This document shows, one piece after another, positions 10,299 through 18,651 of a DNA stretch of 64,000 nt (positions are counted from its first letter, which is position 1; every line of letters starts with the position of its first letter). A model generated the notes under the pieces. That model made no database searches, was not told where the DNA came from, and was given only the letters and a program-made list of their open reading frames with translations. The stretch is taken from assembly GCF_024641065.1 (NCBI RefSeq), contig NZ_JAHEDV010000001.1:124001-188000 (forward strand). The letters are read 5' to 3'. This stretch comes from Rhodoluna sp. (GTDB lineage Bacteria > Actinomycetota > Actinomycetes > Actinomycetales > Microbacteriaceae). The position numbers were made by a program, and so were the translations under genes.

Positions 10299-12377
10299 CT
10301 AGGCGTGACCGGCTTTTTCCATTTGTCGAAGCTCGTGCTTTAGTTCTGATATTTCGTCTCGAAGTCGGCCGGCCAATTCAAACTTGAGCTCTGCCGCGGC
10401 CGCCTTCATCTGCTCATCAAGGTCGACGACGACTGCCAGGATCTCGGCGTAGGCCATGCTGGCAATACCCTTTCGTGAACGAATAGGAAGGACTGACTTG
10501 CCGTCGCGAGTCTTTTTAGATTTTCCGGCCTGTTCGAGAAGTTCGGCTGTGTCTTGCTCTTCGCGCATTATCTGGTCGGTAATGTCAGCAATCTTCTTTC
10601 GAAGTGGCTGAGGGTCGACTCCCTTTTCTAGGTTGTAGGCAACCTGTTTGGCTCGGCGACGATTGGTCTCGTCAATGGCCCGAGCCATTGAGTCGGTGAT
10701 GTTATCGGCATACATATGCACCTGCCCGTTAATGTTTCTGGCGGCGCGACCGATTGTTTGAATAAGCGAGGTTGTTGAACGCAAGAAACCCTCTTTGTCG
10801 GCGTCAAGAATGCTGACCAAAGAAACTTCCGGAAGGTCGAGTCCTTCTCTCAGCAAGTTGATTCCAACAAGTACGTCGTAAACACCGCTTCTCAGTTCGC
10901 GCAGTAACTCGACTCGTCTCAAGGTGTCGACATCTGAGTGCAGGTATCGCACTCGCACTCCGGCTTCGGTCAAGAAGTCGGTCAGCTCTTCAGACATTTT
11001 CTTGGTGAGTGTTGTCACCAGTACTCGTTCATCCTTGGCTGCGCGAATACGAATTTCTTCGAGCAAGTCGTCGATTTGACCGGCACTTGGCTTTATTACG
11101 ATTTCGGGATCAACCAGACCGGTTGGTCGAATGATCTGTTCGACAACGCCGGCCCCGAGGTTCATCTCGTATTTGCCTGGTGTCGCCGAGAGGTAAACCG
11201 TTTGGCCAATTCGTTCTTGAAATTCGCTGAATTTCAACGGGCGATTATCGAGTGCCGACGGCAATCTAAAACCGTAGTCAACGAGATTTCGTTTGCGGCT
11301 GGAGTCACCTTCGTACATGGCTCCAATTTGAGGAACTGTGACGTGGGACTCATCGATAACGGTTAAGAAATCTTCAGGGAAATAATCCAGGAGGCAAGAC
11401 GGCGCTGACCCTGGTTCACGTCCGTCGATGTGGCGAGAGTAGTTTTCGATTCCCGAGCAGAAACCAAGCTCATTAATCATTTCGAGGTCGAAGGTTGTGC
11501 GCATTTTGAGTCGCTGAGCCTCGAGCAATTTTCCTTGTTGCTCTAGTTCTTTGACTCGCCAAACAAGCTCTTCTTCAATAGCCTCGATTGCTCGCCCCAT
11601 TCGTTCTGGCCCAGCCATGTACAGCGAAGCCGGAAAAATCGAGACCGCGCTTTCGGTGCGCGCAATCTCACCGGTGAGCGGAAAGAGCGAATACAGGCCT
11701 TCGATTTCATCGCCGAAGAACTCAATTCGAATAGCCAACTCTTCGTTGACCGGGATGATCTCGATGGTGTCGCCCTTGACCCTGAAGTTGCCTCGTGAAA
11801 AATCAATGTCATTGCGGTTGTACTGCATGCCAACAAAGGCACGGATGAGTTCATCTCGATCGATTCGTTGGCCGACCTGCAAAGCTACGCGTGAATTCAG
11901 GTACTCTTCTGGGGCACCGAGACCGTAGATGCATGAAACAGTACTGACCACCACAACATCTCGTCGGCTCAGCAAACTGGTTGTCGCTGAATAGCGCAGG
12001 CGCTCGACCTCTTCATTAATTGAAGAGTCTTTTTCAATAAAGGTGTCTGTTTGTGCTACATACGCCTCTGGTTGGTAGTAGTCGTAGTAACTTACAAAGT
12101 ATTCGACCGCGTTGTTTGGCAGTAATTCACGAAATTCGTTGACCAGCTGAGCGGCGAGGGTCTTGTTGTGGGCCAAAACTAGTGTGGGGCGCTGAACGGC
12201 TTCAATCAACCAAGCCGTTGTGGCTGATTTACCTGTTCCGGTGGCACCCAGGAGCACAACATCTTTTTCGCCGGCGTTGATTCGAGCGGCTAGATCGGCA
12301 ATTGCGGTTGGTTGATCGCCTGAGGGCTTGTACTCACTGACAACCTCAAAGGGTGCAAAAGATCTGGTGGCTTCCAT
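10299..12377 (-). CDS. uvrB: Excinuclease ABC subunit B
   Basis: Central DNA-opening ATPase that verifies damage and recruits UvrC. The 692 residues show Walker [14 protein letters not shown] (~42-54), the DNA-clamping beta-hairpin region [15 protein letters not shown] (~95-110), the DESHVT motif (~340), the helicase C-terminal GRAARN block (~545) and a C-terminal UVR helix pair (residues ~645-685) that contacts UvrC. It starts 10 nt after coaE with no evident Shine-Dalgarno, so translation probably depends on coaE. It is the first repair gene after coaE in the coaE-uvrB-uvrA-uvrC run. Confidence 0.98.
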   Translation of the reverse strand: MEATRSFAPFEVVSEYKPSGDQPTAIADLAARINAGEKDVVLLGATGTGKSATTAWLIEAVQRPTLVLAHNKTLAAQLVNEFRELLPNNAVEYFVSYYDYYQPEAYVAQTDTFIEKDSSINEEVERLRYSATTSLLSRRDVVVVSTVSCIYGLGAPEEYLNSRVALQVGQRIDRDELIRAFVGMQYNRNDIDFSRGNFRVKGDTIEIIPVNEELAIRIEFFGDEIEGLYSLFPLTGEIARTESAVSIFPASLYMAGPERMGRAIEAIEEELVWRVKELEQQGKLLEAQRLKMRTTFDLEMINELGFCSGIENYSRHIDGREPGSAPSCLLDYFPEDFLTVIDESHVTVPQIGAMYEGDSSRKRNLVDYGFRLPSALDNRPLKFSEFQERIGQTVYLSATPGKYEMNLGAGVVEQIIRPTGLVDPEIVIKPSAGQIDDLLEEIRIRAAKDERVLVTTLTKKMSEELTDFLTEAGVRVRYLHSDVDTLRRVELLRELRSGVYDVLVGINLLREGLDLPEVSLVSILDADKEGFLRSTTSLIQTIGRAARNINGQVHMYADNITDSMARAIDETNRRRAKQVAYNLEKGVDPQPLRKKIADITDQIMREEQDTAELLEQAGKSKKTRDGKSVLPIRSRKGIASMAYAEILAVVVDLDEQMKAAAAELKFELAGRLRDEISELKHELRQMEKAGHA

Positions 12378-12387
12378 GTATTGATTA

Positions 12388-12999
12388 CTAAGCCGAAAAC
12401 TTAGCGTTCGCTTCCCGTTTTATTTGATTCCAAAGTAACTCGGCGTCTTTGATTAGCAGTGAAAGCTCTTGGTTCGAGTTCAAAATCACATCAGCGGCGT
12501 TTGCTCGCAATGCGGGGCTCGCCTGGCTATCAATTCTTGCGATGGCCTGTTCCGGGGTTAGCGAGCGGTGTTTCACCAGTCGCTCGACCTGCTTTTCGCG
12601 AGGTGCTTCAACGGTAACCACCTTGTCAAAAGGGTAGTCGACTTTCGCTTCAACTAGTAGCGGCACGTTATAGACAACTACGGCATCGCTAGGCATCGCA
12701 TCTAAAAGAGCCAAAGTTTTTGCTTTGACTCTCGGATGAACCACAGCCTCAAGTTTGGCTCGATCAGTGGCGTTCGAAAAGATAATGGCACCGAGTTTTT
12801 CTCGATTTAAATTGCCTTCACCATCAAGTATTTGAGAACCAAATACCTTGGTTAGCTCCTCAAGTCCATCGGTTCCCTTGGCAACCACTTCACGCGCGAT
12901 TTGATCTGCGTCGATGTGTAATGCACCGAGCTTTTGCCAATATTCGGCAACCGTCGACTTGCCAGCTGCGATTCCGCCAGTGAGACCAATCAAGTACAT
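12388..12999 (-). CDS. coaE: Dephospho-CoA kinase
   Basis: Last step of coenzyme A synthesis: phosphorylates the 3'-hydroxyl of dephospho-CoA using ATP. The 203 residues show the P-loop GGIAAGKST (8-16) and the substrate-side [11 protein letters not shown] block (~30), the lid and the NVPLL segment typical of the family. The start ATG at 12999 has no Shine-Dalgarno, but a TAGGCT box lies exactly six bases upstream, which suggests a leaderless message. It is the first gene after the rpsA terminator, so it needs its own promoter and probably leads the coaE-uvrB-uvrA-uvrC run. Confidence 0.96.
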   Translation of the reverse strand: MYLIGLTGGIAAGKSTVAEYWQKLGALHIDADQIAREVVAKGTDGLEELTKVFGSQILDGEGNLNREKLGAIIFSNATDRAKLEAVVHPRVKAKTLALLDAMPSDAVVVYNVPLLVEAKVDYPFDKVVTVEAPREKQVERLVKHRSLTPEQAIARIDSQASPALRANAADVILNSNQELSLLIKDAELLWNQIKREANAKFSA

Positions 13000-13005
13000 G
13001 CCATA

Positions 13006-13011
13006 AGCCTA
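13006..13011 (-). promoter_or_regulatory. Candidate -10 box for leaderless coaE
   Basis: TAGGCT on the minus strand, six bases before the coaE ATG. With the usual 7-nt distance transcription would begin on the A of the ATG. The position directly after the strong rpsA terminator requires a promoter here. No good -35 hexamer is visible at 17 nt, which lowers certainty. Confidence 0.5.
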
Positions 13012-13036
13012 AATCGCCGGCGCCTATCGAGAGTAC

Positions 13037-13069
13037 AAAAAAGCGGCCCCCTCAGTGAGGAGGCCGCTT
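13037..13069 (-). terminator. Rho-independent terminator of rpsA
   Basis: Downstream of the rpsA stop, the 8-bp arms AAGCGGCC (13041-13048) and GGCCGCTT (13062-13069) pair, with an inner CCTC/GAGG extension. On the minus strand the stem runs straight into six U residues (13037-13042). This is the clearest terminator in the window and separates rpsA from coaE. Confidence 0.92.
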
Positions 13070-13085
13070 CTTTAGAGTTTTGAAG

Positions 13086-14540
13086 TTACTCTGCGCTCTT
13101 TAGCTTGTCGCGAAGTGCTGCAAGTGACTCGTCTGAAGCCAAAGTGCCGCCTTCAGATGATTCGCTTGAGTAGCTGCTTGACGCTGCTGCTGGAGCTTCA
13201 GAAGCCTCAGGAAGCTTTGCTGCTGCCTCGTTGGCTGCCGCAACCTGCTTCTTGTGCTCTTCCCAACGTGCGTGAGCCTCTGCGTACTCTTTCTCCCACT
13301 TGGTGCGAGCTTCTTCGAAGCCAGGCTTCCACTCGTTGGTGGTTGAATCAAAGCCTTCTGGGTACTTGTACTGACCGTTTTCGTCGTAGTCAGCAGCCAT
13401 ACCGTAAAGCGCTGGGTTGAATTCGGTGCCCTCTGGGTCAACCTCTTCGTTAGCCTGCTTCAATGAAAGCGAGATGCGGCGGCGGTCTAGGTCAATGTCG
13501 ATTACCTTGACGAAGACGTCCTGGTTAACCGAAACAACCTGCTCAGCAAGCTCAATGTGCTTTGAAGAAAGCTCTGAGATGTGAACTAGACCCTCGATAC
13601 CGTCGGCAACGCGAACGAACGCACCGAAAGGAACCAACTTGGTTACCTTACCTGGAGCGTACTGACCGATTGCGTGGGTGCGAGCGAATACCTGCCATGG
13701 GTCCTCCTGGGTGGCCTTTAGAGATAGTGAAACGCGCTCGCGCTCCTGGTCTACCTCAAGAACCTCAACAGTGACTTCCTGGCCGATTTCAACAACCTCA
13801 GAAGCGTGCTCAATGTGCTTCCATGAAAGCTCTGAAACGTGAACTAGACCGTCTACGCCGCCAAGGTCAATGAATGCACCGAAGTTTACGATAGATGAAA
13901 CAACACCGGTGCGGATCTGGCCCTTGGCAAGGTCTGCAAGGAACGTGCTGCGGCTAGCTGACTGTGACTCTTCAAGAAGTGCACGACGTGAAAGAACAAC
14001 GTTGTTGCGGTTCTTGTCAAGCTCAAGAATCTTAGCTTCAACCTTCTGGCCTAGGTATGGGCCAAGGTCGCGAACGCGACGAAGCTCGATTAGCGATGCT
14101 GGAAGGAAGCCACGAAGACCGATGTCAACGATAAGACCACCCTTAACAACTTCGATAACAACACCATTAACGGTGCCATCAGCTTCTTTGATCTTCTCAA
14201 CGTCGCCCCAAGCACGCTCGTACTGTGCGCGCTTCTTAGAAAGAATTAGACGGCCTTCTTTGTCTTCCTTCTGGAGGACAAGTGCCTCTACAGAATCTCC
14301 GACTGCAACGATCTCTGATGGGTCAGCGTCGTGGCGGATAGAAAGTTCGCGTGAAGGGATTACACCTTCAGTTTTGTAACCGACGTCTAGTAGAACTTCG
14401 TCGCGGTCGATTTTTACGACAATACCTTCAATGAGGTCTCCGTCGTTGAAGAACTTTAGGGTAGCTTCTACAGCTGCAAGAAAGTCTTCTGCAGAACCGA
14501 TGTCATTTACAGCGATCTGCTTTGCTGGCTTGGTGGTCAT
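13086..14540 (-). CDS. rpsA: 30S ribosomal protein S1
   Basis: RNA-binding protein of the small subunit that helps load mRNAs. The 484 residues hold four S1 (OB-fold) repeats, roughly 34-107, 123-190, 208-278 and 293-365, the usual actinobacterial form rather than the six-repeat E. coli form. Visible repeat cores include GIVVKIDRDEVLLDVGYKTEG, split here as repeat 1, and VVSSIVNFGAFIDLGG in repeat 3. The tail is low-complexity, rich in Ala, Ser and Glu. The ATG lacks a Shine-Dalgarno and lies in an A-rich stretch, a known setting for S1-dependent or autoregulated starts. A strong terminator follows. Confidence 0.97.
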   Translation of the reverse strand: MTTKPAKQIAVNDIGSAEDFLAAVEATLKFFNDGDLIEGIVVKIDRDEVLLDVGYKTEGVIPSRELSIRHDADPSEIVAVGDSVEALVLQKEDKEGRLILSKKRAQYERAWGDVEKIKEADGTVNGVVIEVVKGGLIVDIGLRGFLPASLIELRRVRDLGPYLGQKVEAKILELDKNRNNVVLSRRALLEESQSASRSTFLADLAKGQIRTGVVSSIVNFGAFIDLGGVDGLVHVSELSWKHIEHASEVVEIGQEVTVEVLEVDQERERVSLSLKATQEDPWQVFARTHAIGQYAPGKVTKLVPFGAFVRVADGIEGLVHISELSSKHIELAEQVVSVNQDVFVKVIDIDLDRRRISLSLKQANEEVDPEGTEFNPALYGMAADYDENGQYKYPEGFDSTTNEWKPGFEEARTKWEKEYAEAHARWEEHKKQVAAANEAAAKLPEASEAPAAASSSYSSESSEGGTLASDESLAALRDKLKSAE

Positions 14541-14668
14541 ATTTATTTTTACTCTTAACGGGCACTACTCGGGCCGCAACAGGAGACCGAGGATTTTCCG
14601 CGGGGCTGATGAGGCAATGGATTGATTTATGCGCAAAACGCACTTTTCAAGCCTACCCGTTAATGGCC

Positions 14669-17371
14669 CTAGTGACCAGCTAATTCCCAGCTTTTTCCTA
14701 TGCCAATTTGCACTTCGAGCGGCACCGAGAGTTCAACCACGCCCTCCATTTCTTCGACGACAAGTTTCTTTAGTGTTTCGAGTTCGCCAGGGGCTACTTC
14801 AAACACCAATTCATCGTGAACCTGAAGCAACATTCGACTTTTGAGTGACTCAGATTGAATGCGCTCTGAAATGTGATTCATTGCCAATTTCATGATGTCT
14901 GCGGCTGTGCCCTGAATTGGTGCGTTTAGCGCCGCACGTCTTGCATTTTCACGAACCTGAAACAGTTTGCTATTCAAATCGTCAAAAGGCCTGCGTCGAC
15001 CATAGGTGGTTACGGTGTAGCCGAGGGTCTTCGCTTCATCAACCACGGTTGATAGATATCGACGCACTCCCCCAAAGCGCGCGAAGTAATCGCTCATTAG
15101 TTGTTTTGCTTCAGCATTAGGAATGCGCAACTGCTTAGCGAGCCCATATTCACTTAGGCCATAAACCAGACCGTAGGACATAGCCTTGACTTTCGAACGC
15201 ATGGCTGGTGTGACTTCTTCAGGCTTTACGCCAAAGATTCTCGCACCAACAAATCGGTGAAGGTCTTCACCAGTTTTGAACGCCTCGATTATGCCCTCGT
15301 CACCCGATAGGTGGGCCATGATGCGCATCTCAATCTGTGAATAGTCAGCGGTGAGCAAGGTTTCATAGCCGTCGCCGACAATAAATGCTTCACGGATTAG
15401 TCGCCCGCGCTCGCTCTTGATCGGAATGTTCTGAAGGTTTGGATTCTCTGAAGAAAGTCGACCGGTGGAGGTTCCAGTTTGAACATAGTTCGTGTGAATA
15501 CGGCCGTCAGAGGCAACTGCCTTAAGCATGGTCTCGACAATTTGACGAATTTTGGTGGCCTCGCGGTGTTCGAGAAGGTGCGCGAGGAACGGGTGTTCGG
15601 TTTGTTCAAATAGCTCGGTCAATGCTGCTGCGTTGGTAGAGAACCCAGTCTTTACCTGCTTGGTTCCGGTCATGCCAAGTTCGTCGAAGAGAACCGTTTG
15701 CAGCTGTTTTGGTGACGCCAGGTTGATTTCATGCCCGATTACGGCGAAAGCCTGCTTGGCAATTTCGCTGACCTCTGAGGTTAACTTTTCAAAAAGATCC
15801 TGAAGTTGATCGACGGCGATAGCAACACCGTAGTGCTCCATGCGTGCCAAAGATTCGTTGGTAGGTAACTCAACTTCAGCGAACACTTTGAGTTGGCCCT
15901 GCGCTTCAACTTTGCTGAACAAAGTCGGTGTCAAATTCGCGATTACCCAGGCATCCAAGGATATATCTGTGGCGTCTTCTGCAATGAGTTGATTTGGATC
16001 AGATCGCTCAACCTGGATTCCAAGGTGAATAGCTGCGACTTCATCGAGACTGAAATCTTTGCTGACTGGATCGAGTAGGTAGGCAAGCAGCAGCGTGTCG
16101 TAGTTCGCGCCTTGCAGAGCTAAGCCAAAATCTAGTAGCTTGCGAGCTTGGTCTTTGGCCCCGTGCAAGGTCTTCACGCAAGTTGGGTCGGCAAGCCAGG
16201 CTCCAACCGTCTCAGAAACATCCTGAATGGTCGCTGGAGTCCAAAGCACTCTGTGGTTCTCGGTCGCAAAACCAATTGAGCCAATCGATTCTCCGACAAA
16301 CTCAAAGGCCACACCGATGGTTGAATGCTGATCTGAGAGCCATGATTTAATTTCGCTACCGGTCAGTTTGACACTTTCAGGTAATTCACCAAGTTCGGGC
16401 AGGCTTTCAGCAGGGGCATCGAATGCTTCGTTGAAATCTGCAACCGCCGAGGTTGTGTCTGTAACTGTTCCGGTTCCAGGCTGAACCCCGCGGGCCTTCA
16501 GCACTCTCTCGGTGAGCGACTTGAAGTGCAACTTGCTGAACACTTCGCGAACCTTTGACTCATCTAGTGGTCCTAGAACTAAGTCATCATGGTTGAAATC
16601 AAAATCTAAATCTCGAACCAGGTGATTGAGGCGTCGGTTGCGAATCGCCAGTTCACGATGTTCGCGCAGGCTCTCTCCGACCTTGCCAGTAATTTCATCG
16701 GCGGCGGCGAGCACTCCATCCAGGTTTTCATATGAAGTTAGCCACTTAGCTGCAGTTTTCGGGCCAACTCCTGGGATTCCCGGGAGGTTGTCTGAAGTCT
16801 CGCCCACAAGAGCTGCGAGGTCGGGATACTGCTTTGCGTGAATGCCGTACTTATCGAAAACAGCCTGGTCATCCATGCGGGCAAGGTTTAGAACGCCTTT
16901 GACCGGGTAAAGAATTGTGGTGTTTTCGCGAATTAGTTGAAAAGTATCGCGATCGCCAGAAACCACGTAGACCTGAAAACCTAAGTCAGCGCTTTGATCT
17001 GCAAGACTGGCCAAGATGTCGTCTGCTTCGTAATTCACACGTGTGATGGTCTTGATGTTCATTGCTTCAAGCGCTTCTTGAAGCAGTTCCGTTTGACCGA
17101 CGAACTCCGGTGGGGTTTCACCGCGGGTGCCCTTGTACTCGGGATACTCCTCAGTTCTGAACGAACTTCTTGAAAGGTCGAAGGCCACAGCCAGGTGAGT
17201 CGGTTTTTCAGCCTGAAGAATGTTCAACATCATCGAGATGAATCCATGCACAGCATTGGTGTGCTGGCCATCTGGGGTCTTGAACGAGTCTGGGCTCAGC
17301 GCATAAAAAGCTCTAAAGGCCAGTGAATGACCATCAATGAGCAGAAGAGTAGGCTGAGAGTTAGCGTTCAT
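14669..17371 (-). CDS. polA: DNA polymerase I
   Basis: Fills gaps and removes RNA primers during replication and repair. The 900 residues contain an N-terminal 5'-nuclease (LLIDGHSLAFRAFYAL near residue 10, YEADDILASLA, VVSGDRDTFQLI; to ~290), a middle domain in the place of the 3'-5' exonuclease (~320-490), and the polymerase with motif A DYSQIEMRIMAHLS, motif B KAMSYGLVYG and motif C QVHDELVFE. The middle domain lacks the first metal-binding Asp-x-Glu (it reads GVAFEFVG), so proofreading is probably absent, as known for other actinobacterial PolA. The ATG lacks a ribosome site and has TAGGCT six bases upstream. Confidence 0.98.
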   Translation of the reverse strand: MNANSQPTLLLIDGHSLAFRAFYALSPDSFKTPDGQHTNAVHGFISMMLNILQAEKPTHLAVAFDLSRSSFRTEEYPEYKGTRGETPPEFVGQTELLQEALEAMNIKTITRVNYEADDILASLADQSADLGFQVYVVSGDRDTFQLIRENTTILYPVKGVLNLARMDDQAVFDKYGIHAKQYPDLAALVGETSDNLPGIPGVGPKTAAKWLTSYENLDGVLAAADEITGKVGESLREHRELAIRNRRLNHLVRDLDFDFNHDDLVLGPLDESKVREVFSKLHFKSLTERVLKARGVQPGTGTVTDTTSAVADFNEAFDAPAESLPELGELPESVKLTGSEIKSWLSDQHSTIGVAFEFVGESIGSIGFATENHRVLWTPATIQDVSETVGAWLADPTCVKTLHGAKDQARKLLDFGLALQGANYDTLLLAYLLDPVSKDFSLDEVAAIHLGIQVERSDPNQLIAEDATDISLDAWVIANLTPTLFSKVEAQGQLKVFAEVELPTNESLARMEHYGVAIAVDQLQDLFEKLTSEVSEIAKQAFAVIGHEINLASPKQLQTVLFDELGMTGTKQVKTGFSTNAAALTELFEQTEHPFLAHLLEHREATKIRQIVETMLKAVASDGRIHTNYVQTGTSTGRLSSENPNLQNIPIKSERGRLIREAFIVGDGYETLLTADYSQIEMRIMAHLSGDEGIIEAFKTGEDLHRFVGARIFGVKPEEVTPAMRSKVKAMSYGLVYGLSEYGLAKQLRIPNAEAKQLMSDYFARFGGVRRYLSTVVDEAKTLGYTVTTYGRRRPFDDLNSKLFQVRENARRAALNAPIQGTAADIMKLAMNHISERIQSESLKSRMLLQVHDELVFEVAPGELETLKKLVVEEMEGVVELSVPLEVQIGIGKSWELAGH

Positions 17372-17377
17372 GAGGCA

Positions 17378-17383
17378 AGCCTA
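17378..17383 (-). promoter_or_regulatory. Candidate -10 box for leaderless polA
   Basis: TAGGCT on the minus strand ends six bases before the polA ATG (17369-17371); no Shine-Dalgarno is present. A start of transcription on or next to the A of ATG is expected. polA is divergent from the thioesterase gene, so a promoter must lie in this short region. No convincing -35 is seen. Confidence 0.5.
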
Positions 17384-17415
17384 CTTTGCCTCGAAGACAC
17401 CAAAGGGAGCCAGAC

Positions 17416-17844
17416 GTGAGTTCGTCACCAGAAAAATTTAGTGCAGATGCCAAAGAGCTTCTTGAACTGCGTGGGCTTGGTCCTCTAGCCGAGAAAATGG
17501 GCATTGAATTGGTTGAGCTAAGTGCTGAACGTGCGGTTGCAACCATGCCGGTTGAAGGCAATACCCAGCCCCTCGGAGTTTTGCACGGCGGGGCGCATGT
17601 CGTGCTGGGCGAAAGCCTCGGAAGTTTCGCCGCCAATGTGTGGGCACACCCCGACAAAGTTGCCATGGGTATCGAAGTGTCAGCAAGTCACTCTCGCCCG
17701 GCAAGTTCTGGTTTGGTCACAGCTGTTTGCACAGCTATCAGTCTTGGAAAGTCACTGACTACCCACGAAATTGTGGTTTCAGACGAAAAAGGCCGAAGAC
17801 TTTCAACCGTTCGAATCACTAATTATCTAAAAGATAAGAACTAG
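17416..17844 (+). CDS. Hotdog-fold thioesterase, PaaI family
   Basis: Predicted cytosolic acyl-CoA thioesterase of the PaaI/YdiI type; the substrate cannot be read from sequence. The 142 residues carry the HGG motif (GVLHGGAHVVLGESLG, H57-G59) and the catalytic-type acid E66, followed by the VAMGIEVSASHSRPA strand that usually reaches the acyl substrate. I chose GTG at 17416, since AAGGGAG lies about eight bases upstream; the longer frame from a TTG at 17386 lacks such a site. It is one of three plus-strand genes here, divergent from polA and convergent with pdtaR with a gap of only six bases. In menaquinone makers such proteins can hydrolyse DHNA-CoA, but no men genes are nearby. Confidence 0.85.
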   Translation: MSSSPEKFSADAKELLELRGLGPLAEKMGIELVELSAERAVATMPVEGNTQPLGVLHGGAHVVLGESLGSFAANVWAHPDKVAMGIEVSASHSRPASSGLVTAVCTAISLGKSLTTHEIVVSDEKGRRLSTVRITNYLKDKN

Positions 17845-17850
17845 CTACCC

Positions 17851-18450
17851 TTAGGCCGAAGGCTTCTGCGCGCCAAGCTGCTCAATAACAGTGGTGGCTA
17901 CTTCTTGCATGGTTAGGCGTCTGTCCATGGATGCTTTTTGAATCCAACGGAAAGCATCTGGCTCTGAAAGCCCCATTTTTTCGTTTAGGAGACCCTTGGC
18001 GCGGTCAACCAACTTGCGGGTTTCGAATCGCTCGTTTAGATCAGCAATTTCACTCTCAAGCGCGATTAGTTGTGAGTGGCGACTCAGCGCAATTTCGATT
18101 GCCGGCAATAGATCGTTTGGGGTGAACGGCTTCACCACGTATGCCATGGCACCAGCCTCGCTGGCCCGGTCAACCAATTCCTTCTGACTGAATGCGGTCA
18201 ACAATACGATTGGCACTTTAGAGCCGACGAGCTGTTCGGCAGCCGTAATTCCGTCCATCTTGGGCATCTTGATATCCATGACCAGAAGGTCTGGCTTGTG
18301 CTGATTGACTAAGGCAACCGCCTCTTCACCGTTTGCTGCCTCGGCAAGAACTTCGAAACCATTTTCAATGAGAGTCTCGACGATGTCCATGCGAATAAGT
18401 GATTCGTCTTCAGCAACGATTACGGTGCGCTTCTTTGCAACTTCAGCCAT
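17851..18450 (-). CDS. pdtaR: ANTAR-domain response regulator (PdtaR-like)
   Basis: Two-component regulator that acts on RNA: phosphorylation lets the ANTAR domain bind paired hairpins and prevent transcription termination. The 199 residues show a receiver domain (acidic pair E14-D15, phospho-acceptor D59 in LVMDIKMPKMDG, conserved lysine K107 in VVKPFTP) and a C-terminal ANTAR three-helix domain (~128-192, RAKGLLNEKMGLSEPDAFRW). The partner kinase (PdtaS type) is not in this window. A TAGGGT box lies seven bases before the ATG, so the message may be leaderless. Its 3' end faces the thioesterase with no terminator between. In mycobacteria this pair governs nutrient stress genes; the targets here are unknown. 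Confidence 0.93.
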   Translation of the reverse strand: MAEVAKKRTVIVAEDESLIRMDIVETLIENGFEVLAEAANGEEAVALVNQHKPDLLVMDIKMPKMDGITAAEQLVGSKVPIVLLTAFSQKELVDRASEAGAMAYVVKPFTPNDLLPAIEIALSRHSQLIALESEIADLNERFETRKLVDRAKGLLNEKMGLSEPDAFRWIQKASMDRRLTMQEVATTVIEQLGAQKPSA

Positions 18451-18457
18451 GACGACA

Positions 18458-18463
18458 ACCCTA
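18458..18463 (-). promoter_or_regulatory. Candidate -10 box for pdtaR
   Basis: TAGGGT on the minus strand, seven bases before the pdtaR ATG. The same AGGG could serve as a weak ribosome site, so leaderless and leadered readings both remain open. The region is shared with the divergent tRNA promoter. Confidence 0.35.
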
Positions 18464-18480
18464 TTCCAAAGTGGGTCAAT

Positions 18481-18509
18481 TTAAGAAGTCGAAAAATTTG
18501 GGGTATCAT
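18481..18509 (+). promoter_or_regulatory. Promoter of tRNA-Leu(CAA)
   Basis: TTAAGA (18481-18486), a 17-base spacer and TATCAT (18504-18509) form a sigma-70-like promoter, with the tRNA beginning 16 bases after the -10 box. Four of six -35 positions fit the consensus. Confidence 0.55.
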
Positions 18510-18524
18510 TGAAAACTGTTGCCG

Positions 18525-18605
18525 GCCGAAGTGGCGAAATGGCAGACGCGGAGCACTCAAAATGCTTTTCCGAAAGGAGTGCGGGTTCAAGTCCCGCCTT
18601 CGGCA
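18525..18605 (+). tRNA. tRNA-Leu, anticodon CAA
   Basis: The acceptor arms GCCGAAG (18525-18531) and CTTCGGC (18598-18604) pair fully, followed by discriminator A. The anticodon loop reads CTCAAAA with CAA at 18558-18560, decoding UUG. The T arm GCGGGTTCAAGTCCCGC is perfect. A long variable arm confirms the class II leucine type. CCA is not encoded and must be added by enzyme. It has its own promoter and terminator, and is the only tRNA found in the window. Confidence 0.96.
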
Positions 18606-18612
18606 CAAATAG

Positions 18613-18643
18613 AAAAAGACCCCAGTTCAACTGGGGTCTTTTT
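18613..18643. terminator. Bidirectional terminator between tRNA-Leu and pyk
   Basis: GACCCCAGT (18618-18626) pairs with ACTGGGGTC (18630-18638). The stem is flanked by five A on one side and five T on the other, so either strand gives a hairpin followed by a U-run. It can end both the plus-strand tRNA and the minus-strand pyk transcript. Confidence 0.92.
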
Positions 18644-18651
18644 CTTTGCTT

